From Torymus aiolomorphi (lineage: Eukaryota; Arthropoda; Insecta; Hymenoptera; Torymidae), in the NCBI GenBank assembly GCA_036365515.1, contig CM070873.1, positions 28,378,085 to 28,442,084 on the forward strand: a stretch of 64,000 nt of DNA. Direction: 5' to 3'. A model generated the notes under the pieces. It was not told the origin of the DNA. It saw nothing but the letters and a program-made list of their open reading frames with translations, and made no database searches. The translations under genes and the position numbers were made by a program. Positions 52,717-64,000 of the stretch are shown piece by piece. Position 1 is the stretch's first letter. Every line of letters begins with the position of its first letter.

Positions 52717-54572
52717 TACACCCGATGGACATTGATTCTAGCAATGCATGTCCCGTTAGTGGCACTCACACATAACCTTTTGAATGTTCATATCATTTTC
52801 GAGGTATGTTAACGATTTAAATATTACTAGAGTTCGACACGCGCGCTTCGCGCGCTGATTTTCTTTTTTTTTTTATTTTGCTAATAATTTGTTAATAAAG
52901 CTATCAAAATGGTCAAGTATTTATGCAAATACATATATGTGGCTTCCAGGAATGACGACGTAACTACATTTTACGTGTTTTCGAGAAATTACCGTTTTAA
53001 AATTTCTGTCATTCATGAGTATCTACATAATGTACCTTGTGCATTAAGGTACCCAACTCTCAGCCAATCGGAGCCAATTTTCAGCTTCGATGCTTAGTGG
53101 TGGGCAAATTACATGCGTGGACCTCATATCCCCTGACTACTGGGGTTTACAAGTTATTTAAATAATCGTTTTGCTTATTTTTTTATGTCTACATAACTCC
53201 CTTACATGCGTGGACCTCATATCCCCCGCCTACTTGTACTAATACATGTTTCGTAATTATAGTTTCAAAAAATTCTATTTTGTAATAGTTTGTTAAATAA
53301 ATAATCCGGTTTAAATTAATTATTTCATTATTTTTTATATCAGATTCGTGATTGGCAACCCCAAAAACAAAACATAATGCAGTTCCGTAATTATAGTTTC
53401 AAAAAATTATATTTCTCAATAATTTGTTTAAATAATTTTGTTCAAATTCATTATTACATTATTTTTTATATCAGATTCGTGATCATCGCCTATAAAAACC
53501 GCAAGTTTGTTGTATTTTGTGTCTCAGATTGAGCTACATTTGAAAGCGGTAGTCCCGACTATAGTGTAATAGGAGCTACATTTAATATTTGTCATTATAA
53601 AGTTAATTTAATCTAATAAATTATTTTGTGATTGTAACTTTTATTCTTGTAATAAAATATATTTAAATTGTAATTTTGATAGTTAAAAAATAGTTTATGT
53701 ATATCTATATAGGAGTTTTAAAAACATGTATTGCATTTATCCAATCTATAACCCTATAAATCTATATAGATGTAGAATGACCGTCTTAAAAGTTTTTGTC
53801 ACATCATGAATTTTAATTTTAATCTAAGTTTTGCTATTAAAAAAATAGTTTAAATATAAAAAGTTTATTTTAAGAAATATACGATACGAGTTTTAAAAAC
53901 TTTAGACAAATATGTGTTGCATTTATCAATATCAAATCTGTTAAAATGGCGATAAGCGTCATCAGGAACTTGACAAAGTATGGTCATTTGCTTCATATTT
54001 TCGACGGTCTTGCGACGGTCTTAAGACGGTCGCATGACCGTCTTATGACGCGCGTCACAGTCACGTTGCATCTCTGCGCATGCAACACGGGGGCCTTTCT
54101 ACATATGTGTGTTCTGTGTGTTCTGTGTGTTCCCGACAAAGACAGATCTGTTCCGTTTATGTGAGACAGAGACAGACATAGAGAGAAGTTGTCTAGAACA
54201 GACAGAACACACATATGTAGAAAGGACCCAGCGCAACATCTGAATGTATACGCCTCTTTAATATTATTATATTACAAATGCAATAATTACAATAATGTAA
54301 TACACAACATGTCAACATAATACAAAATACAATTTACATATTACTACAATATCTGTATTCAAAACTTAATCTAGTTCGCATTTAAAACTCTAGTCCCTCT
54401 AACTTTAGCAGACGCAATTGACGCGACTCGAGATTTTCGAGATATACTTCGAGATTTTCGAGAAAAAATCAACATGGCGCCGAACATGTCTGGTTGCATT
54501 TTATATAGAGGGATGTGTGACAGTCACTAACGGGATATGCATTGTCAGAATCAATGCGGCCCATCGGGTATA
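52717..54572. mobile_element. 1.86 kb TIR element, no transposase visible
   Basis: Sixty-base TIRs: the left begins TACACCCGATGG and contains CATTGATTCT, CAATGCAT and CCCGTTAGTG; the right is its complement with a few changes. TA occurs at both tips. The interior has repeats of its own: GCGTGGACCTCATATCCCC twice (53116, 53214), a ~100 bp block twice (about 53250 and 53384), a foldback at 54090-54232, and CGAGATTTTCGAGA twice (from about 54429). Frames are short. Either a decayed transposon or a large non-autonomous derivative. Confidence 0.75.
54090..54232. repeat. small foldback inside the 52717 element
   Basis: CCTTTCTACATATGTGTGTT on the left arm is mirrored on the right (ending GTAGAAAGGACCC), with repeated TTCTGTGTG in between. 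Confidence 0.7.
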
Positions 54573-54840
54573 CAAGTGATTTATATTGCTTTAATTTGTG
54601 AAATGGATAAAAGATTGTTCGTTAATAATGTCGCACTTTTTATGAGAATTTCTTCTTGAGTGATCACTTATTTTTTCAGATACAAATAAAGTAGTTGACT
54701 TTGTTGCTGCAAATGGAGCAAAAGTGCCGCATGTTTAATAATTGTACGTGTAACAATTGTAACAATTGCACGTAAAATAAAAATATTTTACATGATCTTC
54801 AGTAAAATTCACTTGTTAAAATTATGCAGGTGATGTTTTC

Positions 54841-54905
54841 GATGCCCGCCCCCCCGACCAGCAGCACTCGCTGCGCTCGTGCGGCAAATGTCGGGGGCGG
54901 GCATC
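54841..54905. repeat. GC-rich hairpin
   Basis: Stem GATGCCCGCCCCCCCGAC pairs with GTCGGGGGCGGGCATC around a loop containing CTCGCTGCGCTCG. Striking in otherwise AT-rich DNA. Confidence 0.8.
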
Positions 54906-54990
54906 GAACTCAATGCTCTCGAGCCCGTCGGGTGCGTTATCATTGTCAGTGGCAAACGTATTTTCCACCGGACATCAAGAAAAATAGTAT

Positions 54991-55106
54991 ACGGTACACG
55001 AGACGAAACTTCAAGGCCCGCCACTGCGTGATATGGCGCCCGAGGCGAAGCCGAGGGCGCCAACTTCACGCAGTGGCGGAACTTCAACTTTCGTCACTTG
55101 TACCGT
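54991..55106. repeat. 116 bp long hairpin with GC-rich core
   Basis: The outer stem ACGGTACA...GACGAAA mirrors TTTCGTC...TGTACCGT. The inner stem CCGCCACTGCGTGA and GGCGCC pairs across a loop GAGGCGAAGCCGAG. It lies 85 bp from the previous hairpin. Confidence 0.85.
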
Positions 55107-55694
55107 AATGTACTATTCCTCATAGCATCATCCCATATTGTATACTCGTTACTGCTGTACGTTCAATACTTTTTTCAATGATCTAAAGTGAAAAAATCTA
55201 AATGGAAATGTTATATAACATCATATAACCAACATGTGGCTATTAAAATAGTATGTTTCAAATAACTTGGTTTTATCTTTTAGCTATAAGACAATCACGA
55301 TTTCAGACAAATATAAGTAAAGAAATATTGTGTATACCATCGAAGCTGATGCTAAGCGTTAACTAAAAAATTATTTTATCGTTATTCAGAAAAAGAATAC
55401 CGATATTAACAAAAAGTAAAATTTATTTAAGTTTATACTCACTTTTCAGCTAAGTAATTTCAGGAAAATTTCAGTGGAGTTTTTCGTATTTGCAATACTT
55501 AAGAAGTAAATTTTATTAAACGTTTTCTTATGGTCGTATACCGTTTTCTGAAAAATCGGTGCCAAATGAAAGAATATAAATAATTCAAATTAAAAACAAT
55601 GTAGGCAATTGAAAGATCTTTCAATAAAATCTATCATATAAAAAATTAAAAGATTAAAAATTGCTTTTTTCGGTAAAGCTAAAGCAATTCAATA

Positions 55695-55699
<5 letters not shown>

Positions 55700-55745
<46 letters not shown>

Positions 55746-55821
55746 CACCTGACCAAAATCGATCAATGCATTCTCTTAGTCTCGTGCGCACACACAAGTT
55801 TTTTTTTTTTTTTTTTTTTTT
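55700..55821. repeat. A42 ... T23 homopolymer pair
   Basis: Forty-two A (55700-55741), a 57 bp spacer, then 23 T (55799-55821). Such long homopolymers suggest tails of retroposed sequences in opposite orientation, or slippage. No retroelement body was recognised. Confidence 0.8.
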
Positions 55822-55867
55822 CAAAATCAACAGATTAGCTATAAATTTCTGAGTTTAAATAATTTTG

Positions 55868-56150
55868 AATGTTTTCTTCGGTAAGCCCCATGAAATTACT
55901 TAAGGAACAAAATGAAACCTCAAAACTAAAATTGGTTGAGAAACAAAAAAGATTCTAGTGATTTATCAATAATTGTTTATAGTGACAATATCTAGTTTCT
56001 AGAATATCGACATTTTGTGAAAAAAGTTATCTTAGTCATGTTAAATACACTTTATTTATAATACATTGAATATGTTTTTTTTTTTTTTTTATAGGTAACC
56101 TCTTCATTTAGTACTGCTTTGACTAGGGAGTCGCGGAAGAACCTCCTTAA
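55868..56150. mobile_element. truncated copy of the TTAA foldback family
   Basis: Sequence from CATGAAATTACTTAAGGAAC through GTACTGCTTTGACTAGGG to CCTTAA matches the right arm and tip of the 33805-36588 element. The left arm is missing. Confidence 0.75.
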
Positions 56151-57799
56151 GATAATTATAGGATTAAACTAAAATAGAAATTAGTTATTGTACTTTGTTC
56201 TAAAAGTCTTCGCGAATAAGTTCAAAGTGAAGTTTTTTTCTTAAATTATGTGTAAATACTTCTGAAATATTTAGTTCATAGATAACGAGAACATTCTATG
56301 CATTCCAAATGTTAAAGAAAAAAATCGGTACGATGTGCTGATGAAAGTGAAGAAGCGTCTGCCTATCGGATTATGCAAATGCAGCCGGCGAAGATGAGCC
56401 TCGTAAATCATGTCGTAGCCGACTCTGGGGTACAGACTTAATTTTGAGCATTAATATGAATAAAACATTGCACCTTGATTATCTAATTAATTGATCGCTT
56501 TGGAATATTAGTTCACGCGTAATGGGATCGAATTCAAATATAATAAAACAAAGTCATTTAATTTAATTTTTGGCCACCGTTCTAGATTTCATTAAAATTA
56601 TTATTAGGTTGATAAATAACATTCAGTAATAAATTTCGTATTTGTTTATTATTCATTTCTATAAATGGCATCTTTGAGTACTTCTAAAATATCCATGTTT
56701 CTCAAATACGTTTTCCACAGTTATTACCAATAAATTGATAAAATGCATTTTTTCACAAATCAGCTCTTTGTAATGATACAATATTACTTATAACCTTTCC
56801 GATATAATTTTTCATTTTCACCGACGACCTCGATTATACCCCAATCCAATATTTGTAACATTCCAGAGAATGTCAACTGAACATTTAATCAAACGTTCAA
56901 AAATAACTTACAGCAAAGTTTCATTCGCTTACAAAAAACAAATGACCTTCCGTACTCTAATTTTCAGTTATTGCCTCCACAAAAAACCGCGCATAAAACC
57001 CCCACAAATCACGAAACCAATCGTTCGCGAGCAAACGTAACATTCTCAGTCATTCCATTTCCACCTCTTACACACAATAAACATGCAAAGTCGTCGTAAA
57101 AATCTCGCACACAGTACACATTTCCCTCTCTCCCCAAACCCAGTGCATAACTGAAAAAATCGGAATTTCACATCGCGGCCGATAATTGCGGGCGAAGTTT
57201 CGCTGACAGCTGCAGCGGCTGATCTTCGCTGTTTGCCAGCGCGCGCGCGTGTACACGCGAATATTTCGAAAACTTAGACCGTAAACACGCGCGGTCAGCG
57301 CATTCAATAATCGATGCCGGCTGGTCTGGACTGGCCTGCTCGTTAATAGTGGATATATTGTACTTTTCTGTTTGCCAATCATCTTTTTCGGCCCGCGCGC
57401 CTGTGTTTGCCAGCGAGTTGGTTTTGGGGTATATACACGTTGGGGGTAACGCGTTTTGCAATTGGAGTTAGTTGAAGCGTATACGGGGGGCAAGTAGATG
57501 AAGGTTGGCACTATGGCGGTACAGTGAGCAGTAGAATATTAATTTTGTGTACGTGCTTTTTCAATCAGCAAATGATTTTTTTGAAATTTCGTATTTGTTA
57601 ATAACTTAGATATTTCAAGAGAAGATATAGTTGTAGAGAAATCGTTTAGGATCAGAATAATCATAAAAGGCTAATGGGTATTTAAAACAAAAATAGCTGT
57701 CAAATCTATTTGTAATTTCCAGTTTTGTCAAGATAATTTGCAAATTGTATTTATTTCGGTTATAAAGTAAATTGATAAAGTAGAATAATCTGGTTACTC
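56151..57799. other. intergenic, no gene supported
   Basis: AT-rich with a CpG-richer patch at 57170-57440. Nothing recognisable. Confidence 0.4.
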
Positions 57800-58525
57800 C
57801 ACACGGAGAGAAAAATTTCAGTAAAAATTACAAAAAGTTCCGCAATTTTTACTGAACTTTTCGGTACTGTGGTAACAGACTGCCAAAATGAGCGGATTTA
57901 CTTGACTTTCTATACTTTTTATAGAATTTTCAGTAAAAATTACCGAACTGTTCAGTAACTTTTAAGAGAAGGTTTGGAAGTTTTCGTTGGCGTAACGCGC
58001 GGTGGCGCTGTTGACTGTTGTGCGCATGCGCGTTCCACCACGACTTTCCTCAGTTAGTATATAAGTCTGCTGAGTTTCTAAAGTTCATATGTAAGCGTTT
58101 GCGTATTGCGAAATGTAAGGCATTACTTAGGTTATGTGTAGTATAGTAGTTAGATATGTTTAGGACTTTAGATATAAAAATTTCCTATGTAAAAGCGGCG
58201 TGCATATTTACATCTTATCTTACACCACAAGGAAAGCAACACTGGATTCCCAACTATTAAAATGGCGATAAGTGCGATTAATATAAATTATTCCCATAAA
58301 TAGATAAATTTTTTTAATTACCATATTCGCCATATTCTATAAAATTTATAACTCAAAAAAGAGTAAAAATTACGGAACGGTTCAGTAAAAAGTAAGTGCT
58401 TAGAAAAATTACCGAACTGTTCTGTAAAATTTACAAAAATGTCAGTCTGTTACCACAGTACCGTGAAATTCGGTAAAAATTATCGAACTTTTTGTAATTT
58501 TTACTGAAAATTTTCTCTCCGTGCA
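57800..58525. mobile_element. 726 bp MITE of the TACACGGAGA group, CA-flanked
   Basis: Ends CACGGAGAGAAAAATTTC and its near-complement, bounded by CA on both sides rather than TA. Inverted ACAGACTG boxes sit exactly 75 bp from each end (57875; 58450). Subterminal repeats TTTTTACTGAA and CGGTACTGTGGTAACAG. No tRNA-like unit and no transposase found. Confidence 0.8.
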
Positions 58526-59181
58526 GTGATATTTTTCCATATATGTACCTTCGATAAATATTCATGGGTATTGTATTCTTCAACTCACTCAATTTCTAGC
58601 TGTAAAAGACCGGTGTCCCCTCCCCCTATAAAAATATGAAAAAATTCTCCCACCTCGATTGAGCAAACCGATTACACAATTCTGCGACCACATCGAAAAA
58701 AGTATCGTAAATATATTTCGTCGGCTTCTTTCGCACCACAAAACTACTCACACGCACGTTCCCTTCGAAACCATAGAATCCGCCCCAAAATAAGACGCGC
58801 ACTACACACCGGCTTACAAAAAAAAAATCCCTGACGCGTACGTCAAACCCAATTTCGCGAAAGGGACAGCGAAAACCTATGCTCGGCGAGCGCGCGTTCA
58901 ATTTTGCCTCTCCTCTCTCTGTGCGCTCTGGTATCATCGACGTCTGTGCCCCGAGGGTGGCCGCCGTCGAAAATTAACATGCGAACGATCTGCGGCGCCG
59001 AATTAAAAAACGGAAAGAGAGAGAGAGGCACACAGTGCAAAATGAAATTAAAAGAGCGCGTGCGCGGAGGGAAATTTTTTTTCCCGCGCCCGCAGGGAAA
59101 GCGCTGTACGTGGCGGAGAGAGAAAGAGAGCAGGTTGGAAATGATAATAGTGCGAGGAGGGACCTTACACGGACTGTGTGT

Positions 59182-59222
<41 letters not shown>

Positions 59223-59794
59223 CAAAAAATGCGTGTAACGAGGGCCGAGAAGTGCGTGTGTTTTTTCGGCGGCTGGCCAGAGAGCGGAGGCTTTCTTTGT
59301 GTTTTTAATTAGGAGAGATAGATGCGAGAGAGAGAGAAAGGGTTGGGTGATGTTGTTCAAGGGGTTGGGATGTTTTGTATGATTCGTAAACTTTTTACGG
59401 AGTTTTATTGTATGGGGAAATGATATAATCTGGAAAATATAAATGGAAAAATGGTTTTGGTGCGTCATGAGATCAAATGTGGGGCTTAGTTTACGAATTG
59501 TTTACGTAAATGAACGAAAGGAAGATGCCCAAGGGTATTTAGTAAATAGAGGAACGCAGTGCAACGTACAACATGTAGAGATTGTCCAAATTGAAATTAA
59601 AAAAATGTTATTGGAGGAAGTGAAGAAAAAGTTGAAATAAATAAGGATATTAAATTAAAAAAATAATTCTTTTAATATTTCACATTTTGTGCACTGGTGA
59701 ATTTGTGTGTAAATGCTTAAAAGTTTGCATGCATTCTTTATACTGTTATCAGTTTTATACTTTTCCATGTTATTTATTAGAAATTGTGAGTTAT
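58526..59794. other. intergenic/intronic, no gene supported
   Basis: CpG-rich 58860-59290 with a (GA)n run (59187-59220), then AT-rich. The overlapping frames in both strands here are microsatellite-driven. Confidence 0.4.
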
Positions 59795-60015
59795 ATGTGT
59801 CTGAAGTTTGCATCGTTGGAATGCAACGAAATAATTTCTTACAATTAATTTAAGTTATTAAAGAATGGAAATTTCATCTAAACCTTTGTTAAAAAATTAT
59901 TTTATTCTATAAGACTAAATCTGCACACAAAATTAATATTAATTAGTATAATTAATGAAGCAAAATAATTTTTTTTTATTTCATTGCACTTCAACGTTGC
60001 GAACTTCAGATCCAT
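59795..60015. mobile_element. hAT-like MITE, copy 3
   Basis: A 221 bp element with ends ATGTGTCTGAAGTTTGCA and TGCGAACTTCAGATCCAT, and the same inner blocks as copies 1 and 2. The flanks TGAGTTAT and TGATTTAC match 6 of 8, so this copy is older. Confidence 0.85.
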
Positions 60016-62762
60016 TGATTTACTTGATTCGTGAAATTTCTAAATACGGTAATATAAAATAATTTCATTACGAAAAAAAAAAAATGATGAAATGGAAGTT
60101 GACTCATCATTTGCTGTACTTATTAGAAGCAATAACTATTCTGAAACTGTTATATGACCATAATAAACGCAATTCTTATGAAATATAATACAGAGATTTG
60201 GACTTAATGAATACAAAACAGACGAAAATAACCGACAATACTTCACTATACTTGCCCTCGTTTATTTACTAAACACACCGAAACTAGCAACGAGAATACG
60301 TCTCGAAACAAAAGAAGCTCGTAAAAAGTTTATGCCGAAAGGTAACACCGTCACTTATACCGACACGTCGGCGGATGATGCTCCTTATATTCGCGGGCGC
60401 CTCTTATGTACGGCTCTTTTCTGCAATACATATATATATTCCGCGCATTCCTCCGCGCGCGCGCGCCGGCGCGAAAATTACGTTTCGCCCGATGTTAATA
60501 AAAGTCTTGAGGGAGCGGTACATTGAAAACCTTTTACGTGGATGATTGAACTGTGATGGATCGAAATTGAATCGTCCATCCATTATCCTGCGATGCGCGC
60601 GCTCAGCGAGAAAGAGAGAGACAGAGAGAAAGAGCGAGCTCGTAAAGCGAGATTATGTGTAATCTGGGTATAACTTTAAATTATAATGGAAATATAGTTT
60701 GCGGGGAGAAAACTATGACGTGGGCGGGGGTGATTTTTTTTAGTCGAATTGTTTGGCAGATTTTAATTGGATTCTGTTGATGTGTATGAAAGTAATTTCG
60801 CTGAATTTACGTTATGAAACGTTATATTGAATTCTGTTTTGTTATCAGTGGATGAAAACATAATAATTCATTTATTAAATATTTGATAGACTGAAGTGAT
60901 TAAAACAATAAAATCAGTTCTATTTATTACGGTATCTCACACTAATACTATTTACGTTATATTTTTAAATAATATTTTCGTATTCATTCAAACACCTGAA
61001 GTATGCAACCCGACTTGCACCTAAGTATATGAAGTAACAGCTCTTCTTAGTGCAGGGAAAACTCTAAAGGCTTTTTACAAACTAGTTAATAAGGTAAATG
61101 TACGAATTATTGGCTGTCTTAAGACCTTGGAGTTAGGTAGTATAAGAATTAGACGTATAAAACACTACTAAATCGTAATTAACGATTATGTAATGGTAAA
61201 TCGTTCTTCAAATTACTAAAAAAAACATTTAAAAAGCATATTTTATAATTATAACGGCGAGAATCAATGCACCAGTAATTGGCCTCTATAAGAAAAAACT
61301 GATCCTAGTGTCCCAAAATTTCGCTCCAATACTTGGCCCCTTTACTGACAATACAGTACACATTCTTTCTTGATCTAAAATATGTGATACATTTTTAATT
61401 GTCAACTTACGTAAACTGTTGTTTGTAATATCTATTTAAACCAATAATGTTACTTAAAGTATGCAAAAATATATATTATTACTTGAATAAATAGTTGCTA
61501 ACCTACCTTTTCGTATATATGTGGACACTTTTTGGGCTGTAATTATCTTTAATCTTATGTGACAGTAAGATAAATTTTAATTTATCTTCATGAAATATAA
61601 ACCAGACAACGCAACCCATTATTAGTTATACTAGAATCTATTATCTAGATTAGATTTGAAAAATTTGTATTAATGTAACTTCAAAAACCTACTATTAAGT
61701 GCGTGCGGCCACTTATTGGTACACAATTTTTGATGGCCAAGTATTGGTACTTTTACCCTATGTTTTTCTATTTAAATCAATAATTGCAAAGTATATGTCT
61801 AACATTACATAAAAATGTGATTATTTATTTATTATTTAAAGTAATGAAAATATTAATAGCTGTACGTACTGATAAAAAAAACGTGAAATTCAACTTGAAA
61901 AGAAAAATCATTTATATTTTTATAGAGCCATGTCAATTGACAAGTTTCAAAACGAAGCACCGATATTTCTACAAACAACCAACTAAAAAAAACAGCAAAT
62001 CACAAATCCAAAAAGACCTCAAACAAACCTACACCTAAACCCCTCCACTTTCCCTCTTTTCCACTCCCTCAAACCTTCCGCTGCAGTCCATCGATGCATG
62101 CGCCACCCTCGGCTTTTTTATTATTTCATCGGATTTTTCCTTTCCACCTTTTTTGCCCTCCCGTAATAGAGCAGCAGCAGACTGCAGGTCCGCCGCCGCG
62201 GGTGACGAATGGCGGTACGCACGCGGCCGGAACCATTTAGCCGGCCGCGAATCGGTAATAGTATGACAAATTAGCCGAGGAGGCTGAGTGACGGATGGGA
62301 TCGGGATTCCACCGCGGAGTTTACATTGGCCGCCGCGCGAACGAGATGAGAAAAAGGCAAAAAGAGAAGAATAAATAAAGCAGACCCCTTCGCTTCCCCA
62401 AGCGTGTGTTTTTCTCGTCTCTTTGGTCTGTCCGTTGTTTCGTACTCTTGGATGGAGGGTATATATATATATACGTAGAGTGGATTTTCGTTTTTAGAAG
62501 TGTAGGGGGAAAAGAGTGGATGACGAATGAGGTTGGAATGCACTTTTCCGCGTTTGATTTCCGTGATGGTTGTTGCGGAGAGTTGGAGTATACGAAAGTT
62601 TTGATACGTATGATGGGTTGAAATAAATACTTTAAACTTATCAAATTTAACATTTTGTTATAGTCGAAATGTTTAGACAACTGCGTGAAAATCTTTTAGT
62701 AATTCACCTTTCACAGTTTATTATAATATTACTAGCCAAATCCATGCGCGCTGCGTGCGCTA
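60016..62762. other. intergenic/intronic, no gene supported
   Basis: Mostly AT-rich, with CpG-rich patches at 60340-60510 and 62090-62340 and a GA tract near 60610. Nothing recognisable. Confidence 0.4.
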
Positions 62763-63268
62763 TAGGGTAACTGAAGGTATTTTTGCGTTTGCAGGTATTA
62801 TTGCGTTTACAGAATTTCGCAGAAAACTACGCTTTATGATACTTTTAGACCTAATTTTTTCACGTATTATTTATTTATATTGTTAAATATATCTTAATCG
62901 TTAATCTTTTAACACAAATATAACGTATATTTTACTTTTAATCGCCAAACCGCAAATACCTACATGTTTAATACGCATGCGCAGCTGGTATTATTGCGGT
63001 CGTCCCTATGCTTTAACATGACACAATAATACCTGCGCAATAATATCTTCATGGCGCAATAATACCAGCACAGAGATGTACCTTTTAATATTCTTTTCAC
63101 AAATTAATTAAACACTTTTGGCTATAAAATTATAGTGTTGTACATAGCTACTACACTAAAGTTTCATTAGCAAAAAACCGCAGATTGATATATTTACATT
63201 CGGACGAGATCCATCAGTTTGAAACTGACCTAACAAAATACATCGCAATAATACCTTCAGTTACCCTA
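62763..63268. mobile_element. 506 bp TIR element with repeated GGTATTATTGCG boxes
   Basis: Perfect TIRs TAGGGTAACTGAAGGTATT and its complement. The dodecamer GGTATTATTGCG or a close variant occurs forward at 62776, 62794 and 62987 and reversed at 63022, 63036, 63055 and 63244. Such arrays fit multiple transposase-binding sites. TA occurs at both tips. No coding capacity. Confidence 0.85.
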
Positions 63269-64000
63269 TGTACTTTTAATTTATTCCTTATAACTTATAA
63301 GCCGGAAAACTTTTTCTTTTAATTTTGATGCATCTTTGATAATTGATATAATACTATAGTACATTTACTCTTAACGAATAAAAAATGTTGTATATTATTC
63401 TAATATTAACATAATTAATTCTTCTAACATTAAAACATTGCTTATTGTTTTGAATTTTACCGTGCAATTCAATAACTAATCGTATTGTGTTTTGAAATAC
63501 TTTTCTACTGCTGGCCATCACTTTAACAAATAATTAAAACATGTTATTTATTTTTTTGTGCAACCAACATTAATTTGATTATTATTTATTTAATACTTTT
63601 CACTTTAATCATTTTCATTTCAATAAATATTCTAATAAATAATATCTAATTATCAAATAAAAATGCATAGTTAATTTTAAATTCTCGCGCCTTTTATCCA
63701 AGAGCCAATCACAGATTAAATCTATAGAGGCTTCACCGCGGTCATCACTTTTTTAAGAAGGGATATTCTTCCTTACTTATTCAATCCAAAAACTAACGAC
63801 CTCTTTTCTATTTTCAAGTAAGTCAGAAACCTTCAGATCATCCATACGTGAGTAATATTTATTTCATCTCCTTTAAAATTCTCTCATTAAAATATTAATC
63901 TCCAACTGCACCTAAACACCATACTCCGCTCCCGCATCATCTAAAAATCATCTCCAACGTACCCTCCAACGCACTTAATTTCCCGCCGCGGCGATTTCCC
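63269..64000. other. AT-rich, no gene seen
   Basis: AT-rich DNA to the end of the window; nothing recognisable. Confidence 0.4.

Overview
This 64 kb window is animal nuclear DNA, almost certainly from an insect. Hymenoptera (an ant or parasitoid wasp) is my best guess. The reasons are the one recognisable gene, a divergent insect chemosensory ionotropic receptor, the patchwork of very AT-rich DNA with CpG-rich, GCGCGC-rich islands, the many long GA/CT, TA and CA microsatellites, and the abundance of short terminal-inverted-repeat (TIR) DNA transposons. The species assignment is inference. There is no operon, CRISPR array, phage or rRNA.

Coding content is sparse. The only gene I can support is on the minus strand at 20286-22100: an intronless 604-codon divergent ionotropic receptor with a signal peptide, three membrane segments in the iGluR/IR arrangement and an AATAAA signal just past the stop. 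The other longer reading frames lie in CpG-rich or microsatellite DNA, overlap each other on both strands and look accidental. Two short coding-like patches (50936-51100 and 44132-44501, both minus) are recorded at low confidence.

The rest is non-coding DNA with many non-autonomous mobile elements, visible as inverted repeats. (i) Elements bounded by TA with ends TACACTGAGA / TACACGGAGA occur at 8068, 11769, 14383, 14545, 18078, 23746, 30006, 34493 and 57800 (the last bounded by CA). Four of them (8068, 18078, 34493, 57800) also carry an inverted CAGTCTGT-like box. The three largest TRNA-bearing members (11769, 18078, 34493) each enclose one tRNA-like RNA polymerase III unit (A box, B box, oligo-T). 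(ii) A TTAA-associated foldback family occurs at 33805-36588, 44934-45584 and, truncated, 55868-56150; the first was split by the 34493-36535 element. (iii) Three copies of a ~220 bp hAT-like MITE lie at 42077, 51259 and 59795, one with a perfect 8-bp target duplication. (iv) Singletons include a piggyBac-like element (2768-3297), foldbacks at 1944-2477, 6397-7166 and 11132-11346, a 1.86 kb TIR element (52717-54572), a 506 bp TIR element packed with GGTATTATTGCG boxes (62763-63268), and two adjacent GC-rich hairpins (54841-55106).

Layout: 1-20 kb, gene-free DNA with foldbacks and MITEs; 20.2-22.1 kb, the receptor gene; 22-33 kb, gene-free CpG-rich/AT-rich mosaic; 33.8-36.6 kb, nested transposons; 36.6-50.9 kb, mostly featureless; 51-60 kb, dense repeats; 60-64 kb, AT-rich DNA with one TIR element. 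Exons of a long-intron gene could be hidden here, since short exons cannot be recognised without homology searches.
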